The notes beneath the pieces were generated by a model. It did not search any database. It had not been told where the DNA came from and saw nothing but the letters and a program-made list of their open reading frames with translations. From an uncultured Clostridia bacterium (lineage in GTDB: Bacteria > Bacillota > Clostridia > TANB77 > CAG-508), in assembly GCA_944386665.1 (NCBI GenBank), contig CALXBZ010000115.1, forward strand, positions 1-38,855: a stretch of 38,855 nt of DNA, in the 5' to 3' direction. Shown piece after piece: positions 6,545 to 13,010 of the stretch. Positions within the stretch are counted from its first letter, which is position 1, and every line of letters begins with the position of its first letter. A program made the position numbers and the translations under genes.

Positions 6545-6808
6545 TTATCTACCCTTCATATCTATCATTAATGATGTTACCCAAGCTGTAAGCCCTGATG
6601 CCATTAACAAAGCGTCTGTCTTTATACCTTTTTCCTCTGCTCTTTGTAATATCATAGCAAATAAATCTAATCGTTTATCTATTTCTTCTTCTACATTCAT
6701 TGGTGGTTTTTGTTGTTGTTGAAACTGTTGATTGTTATTAAAGTTTCGTTGGTATTGATTACCTCCCCCAAAATTATTGTTGTTAAAATTCTGTCTAGAA
6801 AATGCCAT
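6545..6808 (-). CDS. Asn/Gln-rich low-complexity protein with helical C-domain (87 aa)
   Basis: The first ~35 residues are almost only N, Q, G and F with a few R (prion-like, repeated NNN and QQQ tracts). The rest (NVEEEIDKRLDLFAMILQRAEEKGIKTDALLMASG and on) is a predicted helical domain. A strong AAAGGAGG site lies inside the end of the sigma-factor gene, which it overlaps by 14 bases, so the two are made together. It could be a partner of the sigma factor or an RNA-/DNA-binding condensate-forming protein; that is inference. The family is not recognised. Confidence 0.65.
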   Translation of the reverse strand: MAFSRQNFNNNNFGGGNQYQRNFNNNQQFQQQQKPPMNVEEEIDKRLDLFAMILQRAEEKGIKTDALLMASGLTAWVTSLMIDMKGR

Positions 6809-7499
6809 AAGTAAAATCCTCCTTTAGTTTTGATTGTAATTTTCTACGTAACTTTTTAATACTAGCTCTTATCATTGCTGAACATCTTGCATTACTTATA
6901 TTAAGTTCTTTAGCAATCTGTATTACTTGTTTATTATTATCTAGATATCTTTCTCGTATAGCCTTCTGCGCTATTGGCCTAATAAATTGTAAAAGATATT
7001 CTATTAATGTAATCATTCTTTTAGTATCAATTGTCGTATCCATATTTGTATAAGTAGGCAATGCATTATTTAATTCATACTCGTCAACATCTACTGTTTC
7101 AGCATAATAATCCATATTCATTAATACTTCTGTTCGGTTTCCCATACCCTTATCTTTTAAGTATGCTTTAATTTCATCGGTAGTATTATACAATCTTTTA
7201 GCTTGATAATAATGTGATATATAGTCCGTTATATATCTTGGTATAGTTATCATATTACGTTGTAAGTTTTGTTCTTCTCTTAATCGTCTTGTTAATATCT
7301 TTTGAATATATAGAACACTTTTCTCGGCGATATTGATATTCTTTTTCTTGAGTTTTAAAATAGTTTCATATCCTGCTTGGACTAAATCATCAACATCAAG
7401 TCTATAATCATCCTTTTTTATTTTCAAAGCTACCTTATATATTAATGGTTTATATTTTTTGATGAGTTCCTCATCATTGAATTTTTGTAAGTAGTTCAT
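6795..7499 (-). CDS. Phage-encoded RNA polymerase sigma factor (sigma-70 family)
   Basis: A 234-aa sigma factor. Region 2 is seen at about residues 10-70: KYKPLIYKVALKIK, then LDVDDLVQAGYETILKL, matching the DL-x-Q-G-x-E/I core-binding helix. Region 4 is at about 175-225: AIRERYLDNNKQVIQIAKELNIS then RCSAMIRASIKKLRRKL, the helix-turn-helix that reads the -35 box. The middle is poorly conserved. It should redirect host RNA polymerase to phage promoters, probably the late ones. Near the start of the early operon, downstream of a consensus host-type promoter at 7865-7893, as expected for a middle/late switch. The first codons overlap the upstream 63-aa gene. Confidence 0.85.
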   Translation of the reverse strand: MNYLQKFNDEELIKKYKPLIYKVALKIKKDDYRLDVDDLVQAGYETILKLKKKNINIAEKSVLYIQKILTRRLREEQNLQRNMITIPRYITDYISHYYQAKRLYNTTDEIKAYLKDKGMGNRTEVLMNMDYYAETVDVDEYELNNALPTYTNMDTTIDTKRMITLIEYLLQFIRPIAQKAIRERYLDNNKQVIQIAKELNISNARCSAMIRASIKKLRRKLQSKLKEDFTYGIF

Positions 7500-7665
7500 C
7501 TAATACCTCTGCCCGTTTAATTAATCCATAATATAATGGACTTCTATACATACCATATAATGTAATATCAATATCAAGTAAAGTTCGTACAACTTTCAAT
7601 TCTTTTTGTATTAATTTCCGTAATATCTTTTTATCTTGTCCATTAATATATGTTTTATTATTCAT
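7474..7665 (-). CDS. Hypothetical basic helical protein (63 aa)
   Basis: Unrecognised. I choose the ATG at 7665, overlapping the end of the upstream gene; an in-frame ATG at 7680 would add five residues (MAGLK). The protein is rich in Lys, Leu and Ile (KKILRKLIQKELKVVRTLL), likely a helical bundle or coiled coil. It overlaps the sigma-factor start by 26 bases and might act with it, for example as an anti-sigma or co-regulator, but there is no direct sign of that. Confidence 0.6.
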   Translation of the reverse strand: MNNKTYINGQDKKILRKLIQKELKVVRTLLDIDITLYGMYRSPLYYGLIKRAEVLDELLTKIQ

Positions 7666-7843
7666 CTTCAAACCCGCCATATTCTATATAGTTTATAAAT
7701 TGTTTAGTTGATATTCTACCTTCTGATAAGAAGTCTATTAAATCTTCTCGATTTATATCACCATTATCTATATGGAATTTAATTTCATCATCATAGTTAT
7801 ACGGGTCTAATCTACAATTGTAATCCATTTGGTCTATATTCAT
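7658..7843 (-). CDS. Hypothetical acidic protein (61 aa)
   Basis: First gene after the consensus promoter at 7865-7893. I set the start at the ATG at 7843 because AAAGGA lies 8 bases upstream; an upstream in-frame ATG at 7876 lies inside the promoter -10 region and would not be on the transcript. The protein is strongly acidic (many D and E: YDDEIKFHIDNGDINREDL), which fits a DNA mimic or small adaptor; this is speculation. No family recognised. Confidence 0.65.
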   Translation of the reverse strand: MNIDQMDYNCRLDPYNYDDEIKFHIDNGDINREDLIDFLSEGRISTKQFINYIEYGGFEDE

Positions 7844-7864
7844 AATTAAATCCTTTCTATTTAT

Positions 7865-7893
7865 ATCATACCACATATTTTACACGATGTCAA
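7865..7893 (-). promoter_or_regulatory. Consensus sigma-70 promoter for the sigma-factor operon
   Basis: Reading leftward: TTGACA (7888-7893), a 17-base spacer (7871-7887), then TATGAT (7865-7870). This is six of six at -35, five of six at -10, and ideal spacing. The start site should fall near 7858, about 15 bases before the start codon at 7843. A host-type promoter here means the phage sigma factor can be made by unmodified host polymerase. Confidence 0.85.
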
Positions 7894-7928
7894 TAGATTT
7901 ATTTCACATATTTTACATTACTTTACAA

Positions 7929-8171
7929 TTAGAATTCTTGAATAACTCTATTATAAAATGGGAATATTAAATCATCATCTAATATTTTAGGGTTGTAATA
8001 TTCTATAACAATTCCGTCTGATACTGTCAATGTATTCGTTTCTGGATTATAATCATAAGTTGTTAATCCATCACGTACAATCCCTTGTATAAGTATAGCT
8101 TTACAGGCTAATTGATGTGCCTTAAAATTGTTTCCTGAATGTTTATTAATTTTACATCTATCATTTTTCAT
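7929..8171 (-). CDS. Hypothetical protein (80 aa)
   Basis: Unrecognised early protein with an AAGGAT site before its ATG. The N-terminus is basic with His and Cys (CKINKHSGNNFKAHQLACK). The C-terminal two-thirds look beta-rich (TTYDYNPETNTLTVSDGIVIEYY). Last gene before the internal promoter at 7.88 kb. One of several small genes at the front of the early operon, where phages often keep host-takeover and anti-defence proteins. Confidence 0.6.
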   Translation of the reverse strand: MKNDRCKINKHSGNNFKAHQLACKAILIQGIVRDGLTTYDYNPETNTLTVSDGIVIEYYNPKILDDDLIFPFYNRVIQEF

Positions 8172-8174
8172 AAT

Positions 8175-8387
8175 TTAATCCTTTACATATTCTAATTGAT
8201 AACAATCTTCTAGATAATTAGATAAGAAAAACATTATTGTTTTATTATCAGCTAGATGTAATTCATAGTTTTTACATCCCCATAAGTTTAGTAAAGTTTC
8301 TACATATTGACAAGAATATTCACCATCAATCGTAATAAATCCGTACTTATCTGTAAAGCATAGCCATAAATAATAATCGTGTTGCAT
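8175..8387 (-). CDS. Hypothetical protein (70 aa)
   Basis: I start at ATG 8387, with AAAGGAG nine bases upstream, rather than the TTG two codons earlier. The gene overlaps the end of the upstream 127-aa gene by 41 bases in another frame. Aromatic and acidic (YYLWLCFTDKYGFITIDGEY), with four Cys and no zinc-type spacing. Unknown function. Confidence 0.6.
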   Translation of the reverse strand: MQHDYYLWLCFTDKYGFITIDGEYSCQYVETLLNLWGCKNYELHLADNKTIMFFLSNYLEDCYQLEYVKD

Positions 8388-8730
8388 ATTCAATTACTCC
8401 TTTCTCTTTATAAGTTTCTATTAACGGTAAGGCATAACGTATAGCTTTCACATATTCTTTTCTTATATTTTCTCTATGTTTATAAGTGCAACCCCAATCT
8501 AACACTTTGCTATATTCTTTTACTGGTTTAGTGTTTACTCCTAAATTAACTAGAGTTTTGTATAGGTCATAGTCATAACAATCAAGATATCCATATTGAT
8601 ATATTGTTTGGGCTACATTGATGCCAAACACTTTTTTGTAATGTCTTACTTCATCAATTCCCATACGTTCAACTATATACTTCGCAAATTGTAATCTTAC
8701 TTTAAAATTCTTTGTTGTTACTGTACTCAT
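8347..8730 (-). CDS. Hypothetical helical protein (127 aa)
   Basis: Unrecognised. A GAGG ribosome site precedes ATG 8730, just after the end of the 95-aa gene. Predicted mostly helical with repeated Tyr-rich segments (YQYGYLDCYDYDLYKTL) and a basic C-terminus (KHRENIRKEYVKAIRYAL). No membrane or signal segment. Early operon, function unknown. Confidence 0.65.
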   Translation of the reverse strand: MSTVTTKNFKVRLQFAKYIVERMGIDEVRHYKKVFGINVAQTIYQYGYLDCYDYDLYKTLVNLGVNTKPVKEYSKVLDWGCTYKHRENIRKEYVKAIRYALPLIETYKEKGVIEYATRLLFMAMLYR

Positions 8731-8732
8731 AT

Positions 8733-9020
8733 TTATCTTACCTCCTCATTATTACTTAATACATAAACTTTATATTTGTTATTAATTAAATATTGAATAA
8801 ATTTATTTAAGTTTTGACAATTCTTTTCGTGATATCCACAATGAAAACTTCTATGTTTTATATTAAATAAGCCGTAATATGTTCCATATATTGCTATAAA
8901 ATAAGTATAATCGTTATGCTTAATTATAAACCTATTTAATTTATATTTGTTTATTGCTTTGCTTATGTTTATAAATTCTTTTGGTATCTCGCTAAAGCTA
9001 TCTTTAATGACTTCAATCAT
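8733..9020 (-). CDS. Hypothetical protein (95 aa)
   Basis: AAAAGGAG precedes the start at a good distance. Tyr-, Asn- and Lys-rich. The order FIIKHNDYTYFIAIYGTYYG, then NIKHRSFHCGYHEKNCQNLNKFIQYL, suggests several beta strands followed by a helix. The His/Cys cluster (HCGYHEKNC) could bind a metal. Unknown family; early position. Confidence 0.65.
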   Translation of the reverse strand: MIEVIKDSFSEIPKEFINISKAINKYKLNRFIIKHNDYTYFIAIYGTYYGLFNIKHRSFHCGYHEKNCQNLNKFIQYLINNKYKVYVLSNNEEVR

Positions 9021-9044
9021 ATTGTACTCCTTTTAATCATTATA

Positions 9045-9479
9045 TTAATTATGATAATATTCATTAATCAAACTTCTAACAATCTTATTATCGTGAATGC
9101 CCGCTAATATATACCAAGCATTCAAACCTTGTCTTAACACAACAGCTGAACGGACTTCATTAATAAATTGCTCGTAGCTTGAAAAAAACTTTTTATTGCA
9201 TAGTGTTGCATTAATTTGACAGCTATGACATAATCCTGTATTATAATTTTCATATAGCTTTATAGTTACTGCTATATTACTATAAGTTTTTTGTAATTTA
9301 TTATATGTATCTAAAACATCATATAAGTCTATAACTTCATTAATATCTTTAATAATATTTTTATCTTTTAATAGTTTTGAATTTTTTCTATTTGATTTAT
9401 AGAATTGTATAGATATTTGCTTGAACACTTGAGTATTCTTTTTTGCCAAATTATTTGTTTGTTCTTCTATTGTTAACAT
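9045..9479 (-). CDS. First gene of the leftward early operon, hypothetical (144 aa)
   Basis: A very good ribosome site (AAAGGAGG, eight bases before ATG 9479) and a TATAAT box at 9504-9509 mark this as the first, probably immediate-early, product. The protein is polar and helical in the first 90 residues (TNNLAKKNTQVFKQISIQFYKS). It then has a CHSC motif with a later CNKK and FF, and ends with a tryptophan-containing helix. CxxC plus a third Cys might bind zinc. Being first in the operon suggests host takeover or defence inhibition; that is inference. Confidence 0.65.
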   Translation of the reverse strand: MLTIEEQTNNLAKKNTQVFKQISIQFYKSNRKNSKLLKDKNIIKDINEVIDLYDVLDTYNKLQKTYSNIAVTIKLYENYNTGLCHSCQINATLCNKKFFSSYEQFINEVRSAVVLRQGLNAWYILAGIHDNKIVRSLINEYYHN

Positions 9480-9503
9480 AATTAATTCCTCCTTTATATT
9501 CTT

Positions 9504-9532
9504 ATTATACCCAATAAAAATATTTCATAACA
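9504..9532 (-). promoter_or_regulatory. Probable leftward early promoter
   Basis: TATAAT (9504-9509 complement), preceded by GGG, lies about 25 bases before the start codon of the first leftward gene. The -35 position has only a weak match (TGTTAT at about 17 bases). The GGG-TATAAT core is shared with a site before 17988 on the other strand and, with one extra A, with two sites in the 34-kb gap. Confidence 0.5.
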
Positions 9533-9654
9533 TCTAAAGGATTATATTGTTACATAACTTTACAATAAGGAAGGAAAAGAGAAGGAAAGGGAAAAAGGAG
9601 AGAAGACTTTTTTATTAAGAGGGGAACATTGAGGGGGGGATTTTTTTTCTTTTG

Positions 9655-9674
9655 CTACTATATTTATATAGTAG
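9655..9674 (+). terminator. Perfect AT-rich hairpin followed by T-rich tract
   Basis: CTACTATA-TTTA-TATAGTAG: eight perfect pairs around a four-base loop, followed on the plus strand by TTTTCTTTATT and preceded by another T-rich tract. It could end rightward transcription or be a cruciform in an origin. No rightward gene precedes it, which favours a structural role. Confidence 0.35.
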
Positions 9675-9775
9675 TTTTCTTTATTAAAAAGGGGGAGCTA
9701 AGAAGGGTAATTAATTTTTAGCTATGAGGAATAAGGAATAAGAAAAGAAAAGGATAGCGTACTTTCTTTTACTAG

Positions 9776-9814
9776 ATAATACTATGTAGTACTAAGTATT
9801 ATTCATAATTTTTT
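9776..9814 (+). terminator. Hairpin with downstream T-run in control region
   Basis: ATAATACT (9776-9783) pairs perfectly with AGTATTAT (9795-9802) around an 11-base loop that contains the palindrome TAGTACTA. TTTTTTCTTT follows from 9809. It has the shape of an intrinsic terminator, with a very AT-rich stem. It may isolate the two modules or be part of an origin. Confidence 0.35.
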
Positions 9815-9979
9815 CTTTATAGGTAGTTAAATAACTAACGGAGAATTTCTCCTCAATATATTGTTTGGTTTGTTTATAGTTTTATTGTTTTATGGTTGCT
9901 GTTTGTTTATTCGGTTAGAATTTAATGTTACTGTTTAGCCTTTTCCTTTCTGTTGTTTAGTCTACCCTTCGGAGCCGTC

Positions 9980-10020
9980 GATTAGATTACAGCCGGGCGT
10001 TTTCTGTATTGGGACTAATC
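9980..10020 (+). other. Locally GC-rich folded segment
   Basis: GATTAG (9980-9985) pairs with CTAATC (10015-10020), and ACAG (9989-9992) with CTGT (10003-10006) inside it, around a CCGGGCG loop. It stands out because the surrounding DNA is extremely AT-rich. It could be a structured RNA or a protein-binding site. It is not a tRNA: it has no T-arm or anticodon arm. Confidence 0.3.
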
Positions 10021-10034
10021 ACCATACAAGCATT

Positions 10035-10065
10035 TTGAACAAATTAAAAGTAGTACTATAGTACT
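10035..10065 (+). promoter_or_regulatory. Rightward promoter overlapped by AGTACT operator
   Basis: TTGAAC (10035-10040), a 16-base spacer and TATAGT (10057-10062). The -10 box lies inside AGTACT-AT-AGTACT (10052-10065), two copies of a palindromic hexamer. A protein bound there would block the polymerase. A start near 10069 would leave a ~147-base leader before the first rightward gene. Confidence 0.45.
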
Positions 10066-10178
10066 GGTTATTTTATGGTAGTGTCTAATAAAAAAAAAGA
10101 AATAAAACCATACCCCTATATATAGAATATATACCCCCTATCTTTAAAGAAAAAAAAATAATTTTTTTAAAAAAAATT

Positions 10179-10206
10179 TTGATTTTTAAAAAAAAGATGT
10201 TACAAT
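10179..10206 (+). promoter_or_regulatory. Second rightward promoter, close to the gene start
   Basis: TTGATT (10179-10184), a 16-base spacer and TACAAT (10201-10206), preceded by A/T runs that could act as an UP element. The start would lie near 10213, only about three bases before the ATG at 10216, giving an almost leaderless transcript. Confidence 0.45.
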
Positions 10207-10215
10207 AAATATAGG

Positions 10216-10590
10216 ATGGGATATTTTGATTTAGTTCGACGGATAGTTAATAGTAAGGAGTATGCTACTAAGAAGTATACCTATGAGTTTTATAACCAGA
10301 TAAAACGAACCTCATCTAATAGACGTACTATTGATAACATTAGACAGACTCTTAATTCGTTAAATAGTATATCCGATTATAAGTTTAATATCTACTTATA
10401 CCAGGATGGAAAATGTTATCAATTAGATTTGTATAGTTCAAATTGTTATGAAGGTTCTATACGAGATAATAACTTAAAACAACTTAGTAATAAGTTTAAG
10501 GATATATGCCTGAAAATCAAACACTATTTAAAAAACAAGCTTATATCTGTACAGAAAAATACAAAAAATAGTAAATTGAGTAAAGAATAA
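10216..10590 (+). CDS. Hypothetical basic protein, first rightward gene (124 aa)
   Basis: First gene of the rightward module. There is no Shine-Dalgarno site before ATG 10216 (only TAGG directly adjacent), and a -10 box sits ten bases upstream, so it may be translated from a near-leaderless mRNA or from the longer transcript of the 10035 promoter. The protein is Lys/Asn/Tyr/Ser-rich, with a basic N-terminus (VRRIVNSKEYATKKYTYEF) and a Lys-rich tail. Predicted alpha/beta with no known motif. Possibly a regulator of the late operon; not recognised. Confidence 0.55.
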   Translation: MGYFDLVRRIVNSKEYATKKYTYEFYNQIKRTSSNRRTIDNIRQTLNSLNSISDYKFNIYLYQDGKCYQLDLYSSNCYEGSIRDNNLKQLSNKFKDICLKIKHYLKNKLISVQKNTKNSKLSKE

Positions 10591-10612
10591 GAATAGGGGG
10601 GTATTAATAAAT

Positions 10613-10879
10613 ATGCGAAAACAAATATCTATCTTTGCAGCAATAAATCATTCAATAGATTTAGACCCTGATATGTATTGTAAGATAGTAGATTATGGTA
10701 GAGATTTTTGTAAGTTGGATAAATATGGAGATATATGTTTAGTAAACAGTAAAGGAGTTAAAGTTCCTGTCTGGAGGATAGTTCGTAAATGTTGGAATAA
10801 GAATTTAAAAGTAAGATACTTAGATAACAACCGTACAAACTTAACTAGGGATAACTTAAGATTATGTTTAAACCAATAA
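10613..10879 (+). CDS. Degenerate HNH-like protein (88 aa)
   Basis: The C-terminal half (VPVWRIVRKCW, then VRYLDNNRTNLTRDNLRLCLN) has the layout of phage HNH/AP2-type nucleases (V-HR-LV...V-HH-x-DGN-x2-N-x3-NL). The catalytic His pair position reads RY, and the first His (HR) reads WR. The fold is probably kept without nuclease activity, so it may be a DNA-binding protein derived from a homing-type nuclease. The gene has a GGGGGG-containing site upstream and overlaps the next gene by 16 bases. HNH nucleases next to terminase genes are common in other phages and aid packaging. Confidence 0.45.
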   Translation: MRKQISIFAAINHSIDLDPDMYCKIVDYGRDFCKLDKYGDICLVNSKGVKVPVWRIVRKCWNKNLKVRYLDNNRTNLTRDNLRLCLNQ

Positions 10880-11115
10880 CTTATTTTACCGATGATAGTT
10901 CCTTGATAGAATTATTTAATCAATATCAAAAAATAGTATCTACTTTATTCAAAGCTAAAATATTTCTTTATGAAGATTGCGATAATGAATATCCTGATAG
11001 GAAGTTTATAGTCTGTGAAATACAAAAACCATTTCCCGAAGGGATAATATTTGTAACTATGAGTAGTGATATAGATAAAGTATTAAGAAATATTGAAGAG
11101 TTTATAGAGTATTAA
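10864..11115 (+). CDS. Hypothetical protein (83 aa)
   Basis: Overlaps the end of the HNH-like gene and ends before a terminator-like hairpin. It has an alternating polar/hydrophobic pattern (YEDCDNEYPDRKFIVCEI, then GIIFVTMSSDIDKVLRNIEEFIEY), a likely small alpha/beta fold. The ribosome site is poor, so translation is probably coupled to the gene before it. Unknown family. Confidence 0.55.
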   Translation: MFKPITYFTDDSSLIELFNQYQKIVSTLFKAKIFLYEDCDNEYPDRKFIVCEIQKPFPEGIIFVTMSSDIDKVLRNIEEFIEY

Positions 11116-11124
11116 AAACCAGAC

Positions 11125-11138
11125 CACAATGATTTGTG
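11125..11138 (+). other. Small hairpin CACAA-TGAT-TTGTG
   Basis: A perfect five-pair stem with a four-base loop just after the stop of the 83-aa gene and before the terminator-like element. It has no T-run of its own. Possibly an RNA processing or protective structure. Confidence 0.3.
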
Positions 11139-11163
11139 TGAATACCTCCTTTCCGATTTCCTA

Positions 11164-11200
11164 CTAAGGTTGCTGGTAATCCTTAGATTATTTTTCTTTT
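11164..11200 (+). terminator. Intrinsic terminator or attenuator before terminase genes
   Basis: CTAAGG (11164-11169) pairs with CCTTAG (11181-11186) and is followed by ATTATTTTTCTTTT. Only ten bases separate the T-run from the small terminase start codon. No promoter is obvious in between, so this would attenuate rather than fully end late transcription. Confidence 0.55.
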
Positions 11201-11209
11201 AGAGGTCCG

Positions 11210-11593
11210 ATGGAATTAGATGATAAGCAAATAAAATTTATTGATAATTATATACAAACCTATTCTGCTGAAATATCTGCTATCAAGGCTGGATATCCGA
11301 GAGAGAATGCTTTAAAGGTAGGTCTTGATTTATTAGCTAATTCTACTATAGACGAGGCTATTAAAGCTCGAGAGAAAGAATTGAACTCCTCATCAGATAT
11401 GCTTAAGATGAGTAAGGAAAGACTACTAAGAAGTATGTATTATATCTATAATGAAAGTCTTAAGAAAGGAAGAACAAACGAAGCGATAACTATATTAGAG
11501 AAGATAGCAAGTTGGTCAGGTGTTAATCCTGATGAAGTTCAATTAGAACCTGTACAACTTATAATAAATAATCTAGATGATAACAAGATATAA
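11210..11593 (+). CDS. terS: Terminase small subunit
   Basis: A 127-aa DNA-recognition subunit of the packaging motor. The N-terminus LDDKQIKFIDNYIQTYSAEISAIKAGYPRE-type helix-turn-helix (residues 3-33), followed by LLANSTIDEAIKAREKE, is the standard small-terminase layout (L-x2-KQ-x-F-x2-YI...A-x2-AGY...LL). The middle is an oligomerisation helix (SKERLLRSMYYIYNES). It sits directly before the large subunit. An AGAGG site lies four bases upstream of the ATG. Confidence 0.9.
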   Translation: MELDDKQIKFIDNYIQTYSAEISAIKAGYPRENALKVGLDLLANSTIDEAIKAREKELNSSSDMLKMSKERLLRSMYYIYNESLKKGRTNEAITILEKIASWSGVNPDEVQLEPVQLIINNLDDNKI

Positions 11594-11625
11594 CTTATTT
11601 TTGTATATGAAAGGAGGTGATGTTA

Positions 11626-12999
11626 ATGACGTACAGCGTAGAACTTTTACCAGCACAAAAAGAATATTTTGAAATTAATCATAATAATCCAATTGATATA
11701 GCTGTATATCAAGGAGGATATGGTAGTGGTAAAACCTGGTGTGGTAGTTTATTAGGAATAATCTTAGCTATCAAATATCCTGGTATAAGAGGTTTAGTTG
11801 GAGCATTAACATACCCCCTTCTTAGAGATACAACCTTATTTACTTATATAGAACATCTCGATAAATTAGGACTTCAATATACTTTCCTAAAGAATGAGAA
11901 CAAATTAATATTTCCTAATAAGAGCGAGATATTATTCCGCCATCTACAAGAACCTGAAAAACTTAAATCATTAAACTTAGGTTTTGTAGAGATAGAGGAA
12001 ATGAGTGATGTACCGGAGAGTACATTTACAATGTTGTTATCTCGTCTAAGACAAAGTCCTAATCCTGAATGGAAAAACTTTCGCCATAGATTATTCGGTC
12101 ATACAAACCCTCAACAATCCAGAGGTTGGATATATCAATACTTTAAACTAAATCCAAAAGAAGGATATCGAAGGATATTAGCACCTACTACTCAAAATAA
12201 ATTTTTACCAGAAGGTTATATAGAGTTACTTAAAAACTCTTATAACGATTTATATTATAGGATAAATGTAGAAGGTGAAGACTGTGATGATACAACTGGT
12301 CTAGTAACTAAAGGCTTTAACAAAAACCTACAAATTGTAGATGGACTAAATATAGACCCGTCATTACCAATCCATTTAACTTGCGACTTTAACGTAGACC
12401 CGATGTGTTGGTATATATGCCAAGTAAAAGATGGTAATGTATATGTATTATACGAGATGGTAAAAGAAAACACTACTACAGATAGTGCAGCAAGTATTAT
12501 TGCTGATTTGTTATGCAATTATAAAACACATCCTATAATAATAAACGGTGATGCTTCTGGAGATTACGTAACAACCAAAGGTGTTGATTATGTCTATATA
12601 AAGAATAACTTATTGAGGAATGGATTTAATAATCTTACTCTTAAAGTTATGGCTAAGAACCCTGGTATTGAATATAGGATATCGTGTTGGAATAATATGA
12701 TATGTGGGCCTGATAATAAACCCCATATATTTATACATCCTCAATGTAAGTATTTAATATACAATATAGAAAACTATGAAGTAGAACCTGGTACATCTAG
12801 ACCTAAAAAGATAAGCTCTAGTAAAATAAAGAATAACCCTATGGCTAAATACTTAGGTCATCCAATAGATGCAGTTAGTTATTTAGTTTGTTTATACTTT
12901 CCTATTAAAGCTACAAGATATGACCAATATAAATCAAATGAGAGTATCTCTAAAGAACGTGATATATTTGGTGGAAAGTATGATAAACGTTTAATATAA
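11626..12999 (+). CDS. terL: Terminase large subunit
   Basis: A 457-aa ATPase-nuclease that pumps DNA into the prohead. I place the start at ATG 11626, eight bases after AAGGAGG; the earlier GTG and ATG at 11617 and 11620 sit on top of the ribosome site. Walker A is YQGGYGSGKTW (about residues 30-40), and Walker B with the catalytic Glu is GFVEIEEM (about 121-128). The RNase H-like nuclease has its acidic residues at LTCDFNVDP, INGDASGDY and HPIDAVSYL. Length is normal for the P22/Sf6-like group. Circular closure of the sequence agrees with headful packaging. Confidence 0.95.
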   Translation: MTYSVELLPAQKEYFEINHNNPIDIAVYQGGYGSGKTWCGSLLGIILAIKYPGIRGLVGALTYPLLRDTTLFTYIEHLDKLGLQYTFLKNENKLIFPNKSEILFRHLQEPEKLKSLNLGFVEIEEMSDVPESTFTMLLSRLRQSPNPEWKNFRHRLFGHTNPQQSRGWIYQYFKLNPKEGYRRILAPTTQNKFLPEGYIELLKNSYNDLYYRINVEGEDCDDTTGLVTKGFNKNLQIVDGLNIDPSLPIHLTCDFNVDPMCWYICQVKDGNVYVLYEMVKENTTTDSAASIIADLLCNYKTHPIIINGDASGDYVTTKGVDYVYIKNNLLRNGFNNLTLKVMAKNPGIEYRISCWNNMICGPDNKPHIFIHPQCKYLIYNIENYEVEPGTSRPKKISSSKIKNNPMAKYLGHPIDAVSYLVCLYFPIKATRYDQYKSNESISKERDIFGGKYDKRLI

Positions 13000-13010
13000 G
13001 GAATAAACCA

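Larger units (their letters stand above)
9480..10215. other. 736-bp divergent control region, candidate replication origin
   Basis: No credible ORF on either strand. It separates the leftward early and rightward late modules. Contents in order: leftward TATAAT; a purine-only-like tract (about 9565-9605); a G7 run followed by T8 (9633-9648); a perfect AT hairpin (9655-9674); an AT hairpin with a T-run (9776-9814); a locally GC-rich folded segment (about 9960-10020); a promoter overlapped by AGTACT repeats (10035-10065); a TATA-rich element flanked by CCCC runs (about 10111-10139); and long A/T runs (10140-10200). The octamer TAGTACTA occurs at 9787-9794 and 10051-10058. Strand asymmetry, AT richness and repeats fit an origin. 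Confidence 0.5.

Noticed and set aside
9960-10024. tRNA-like segment ending in ACCA
   Set aside because: Ends in CTAATC-ACCA with a matching GATTAG, but has no T-arm, no anticodon arm and only ~41 bases between the pairing ends. A hairpin, not a tRNA. No other tRNA was seen.
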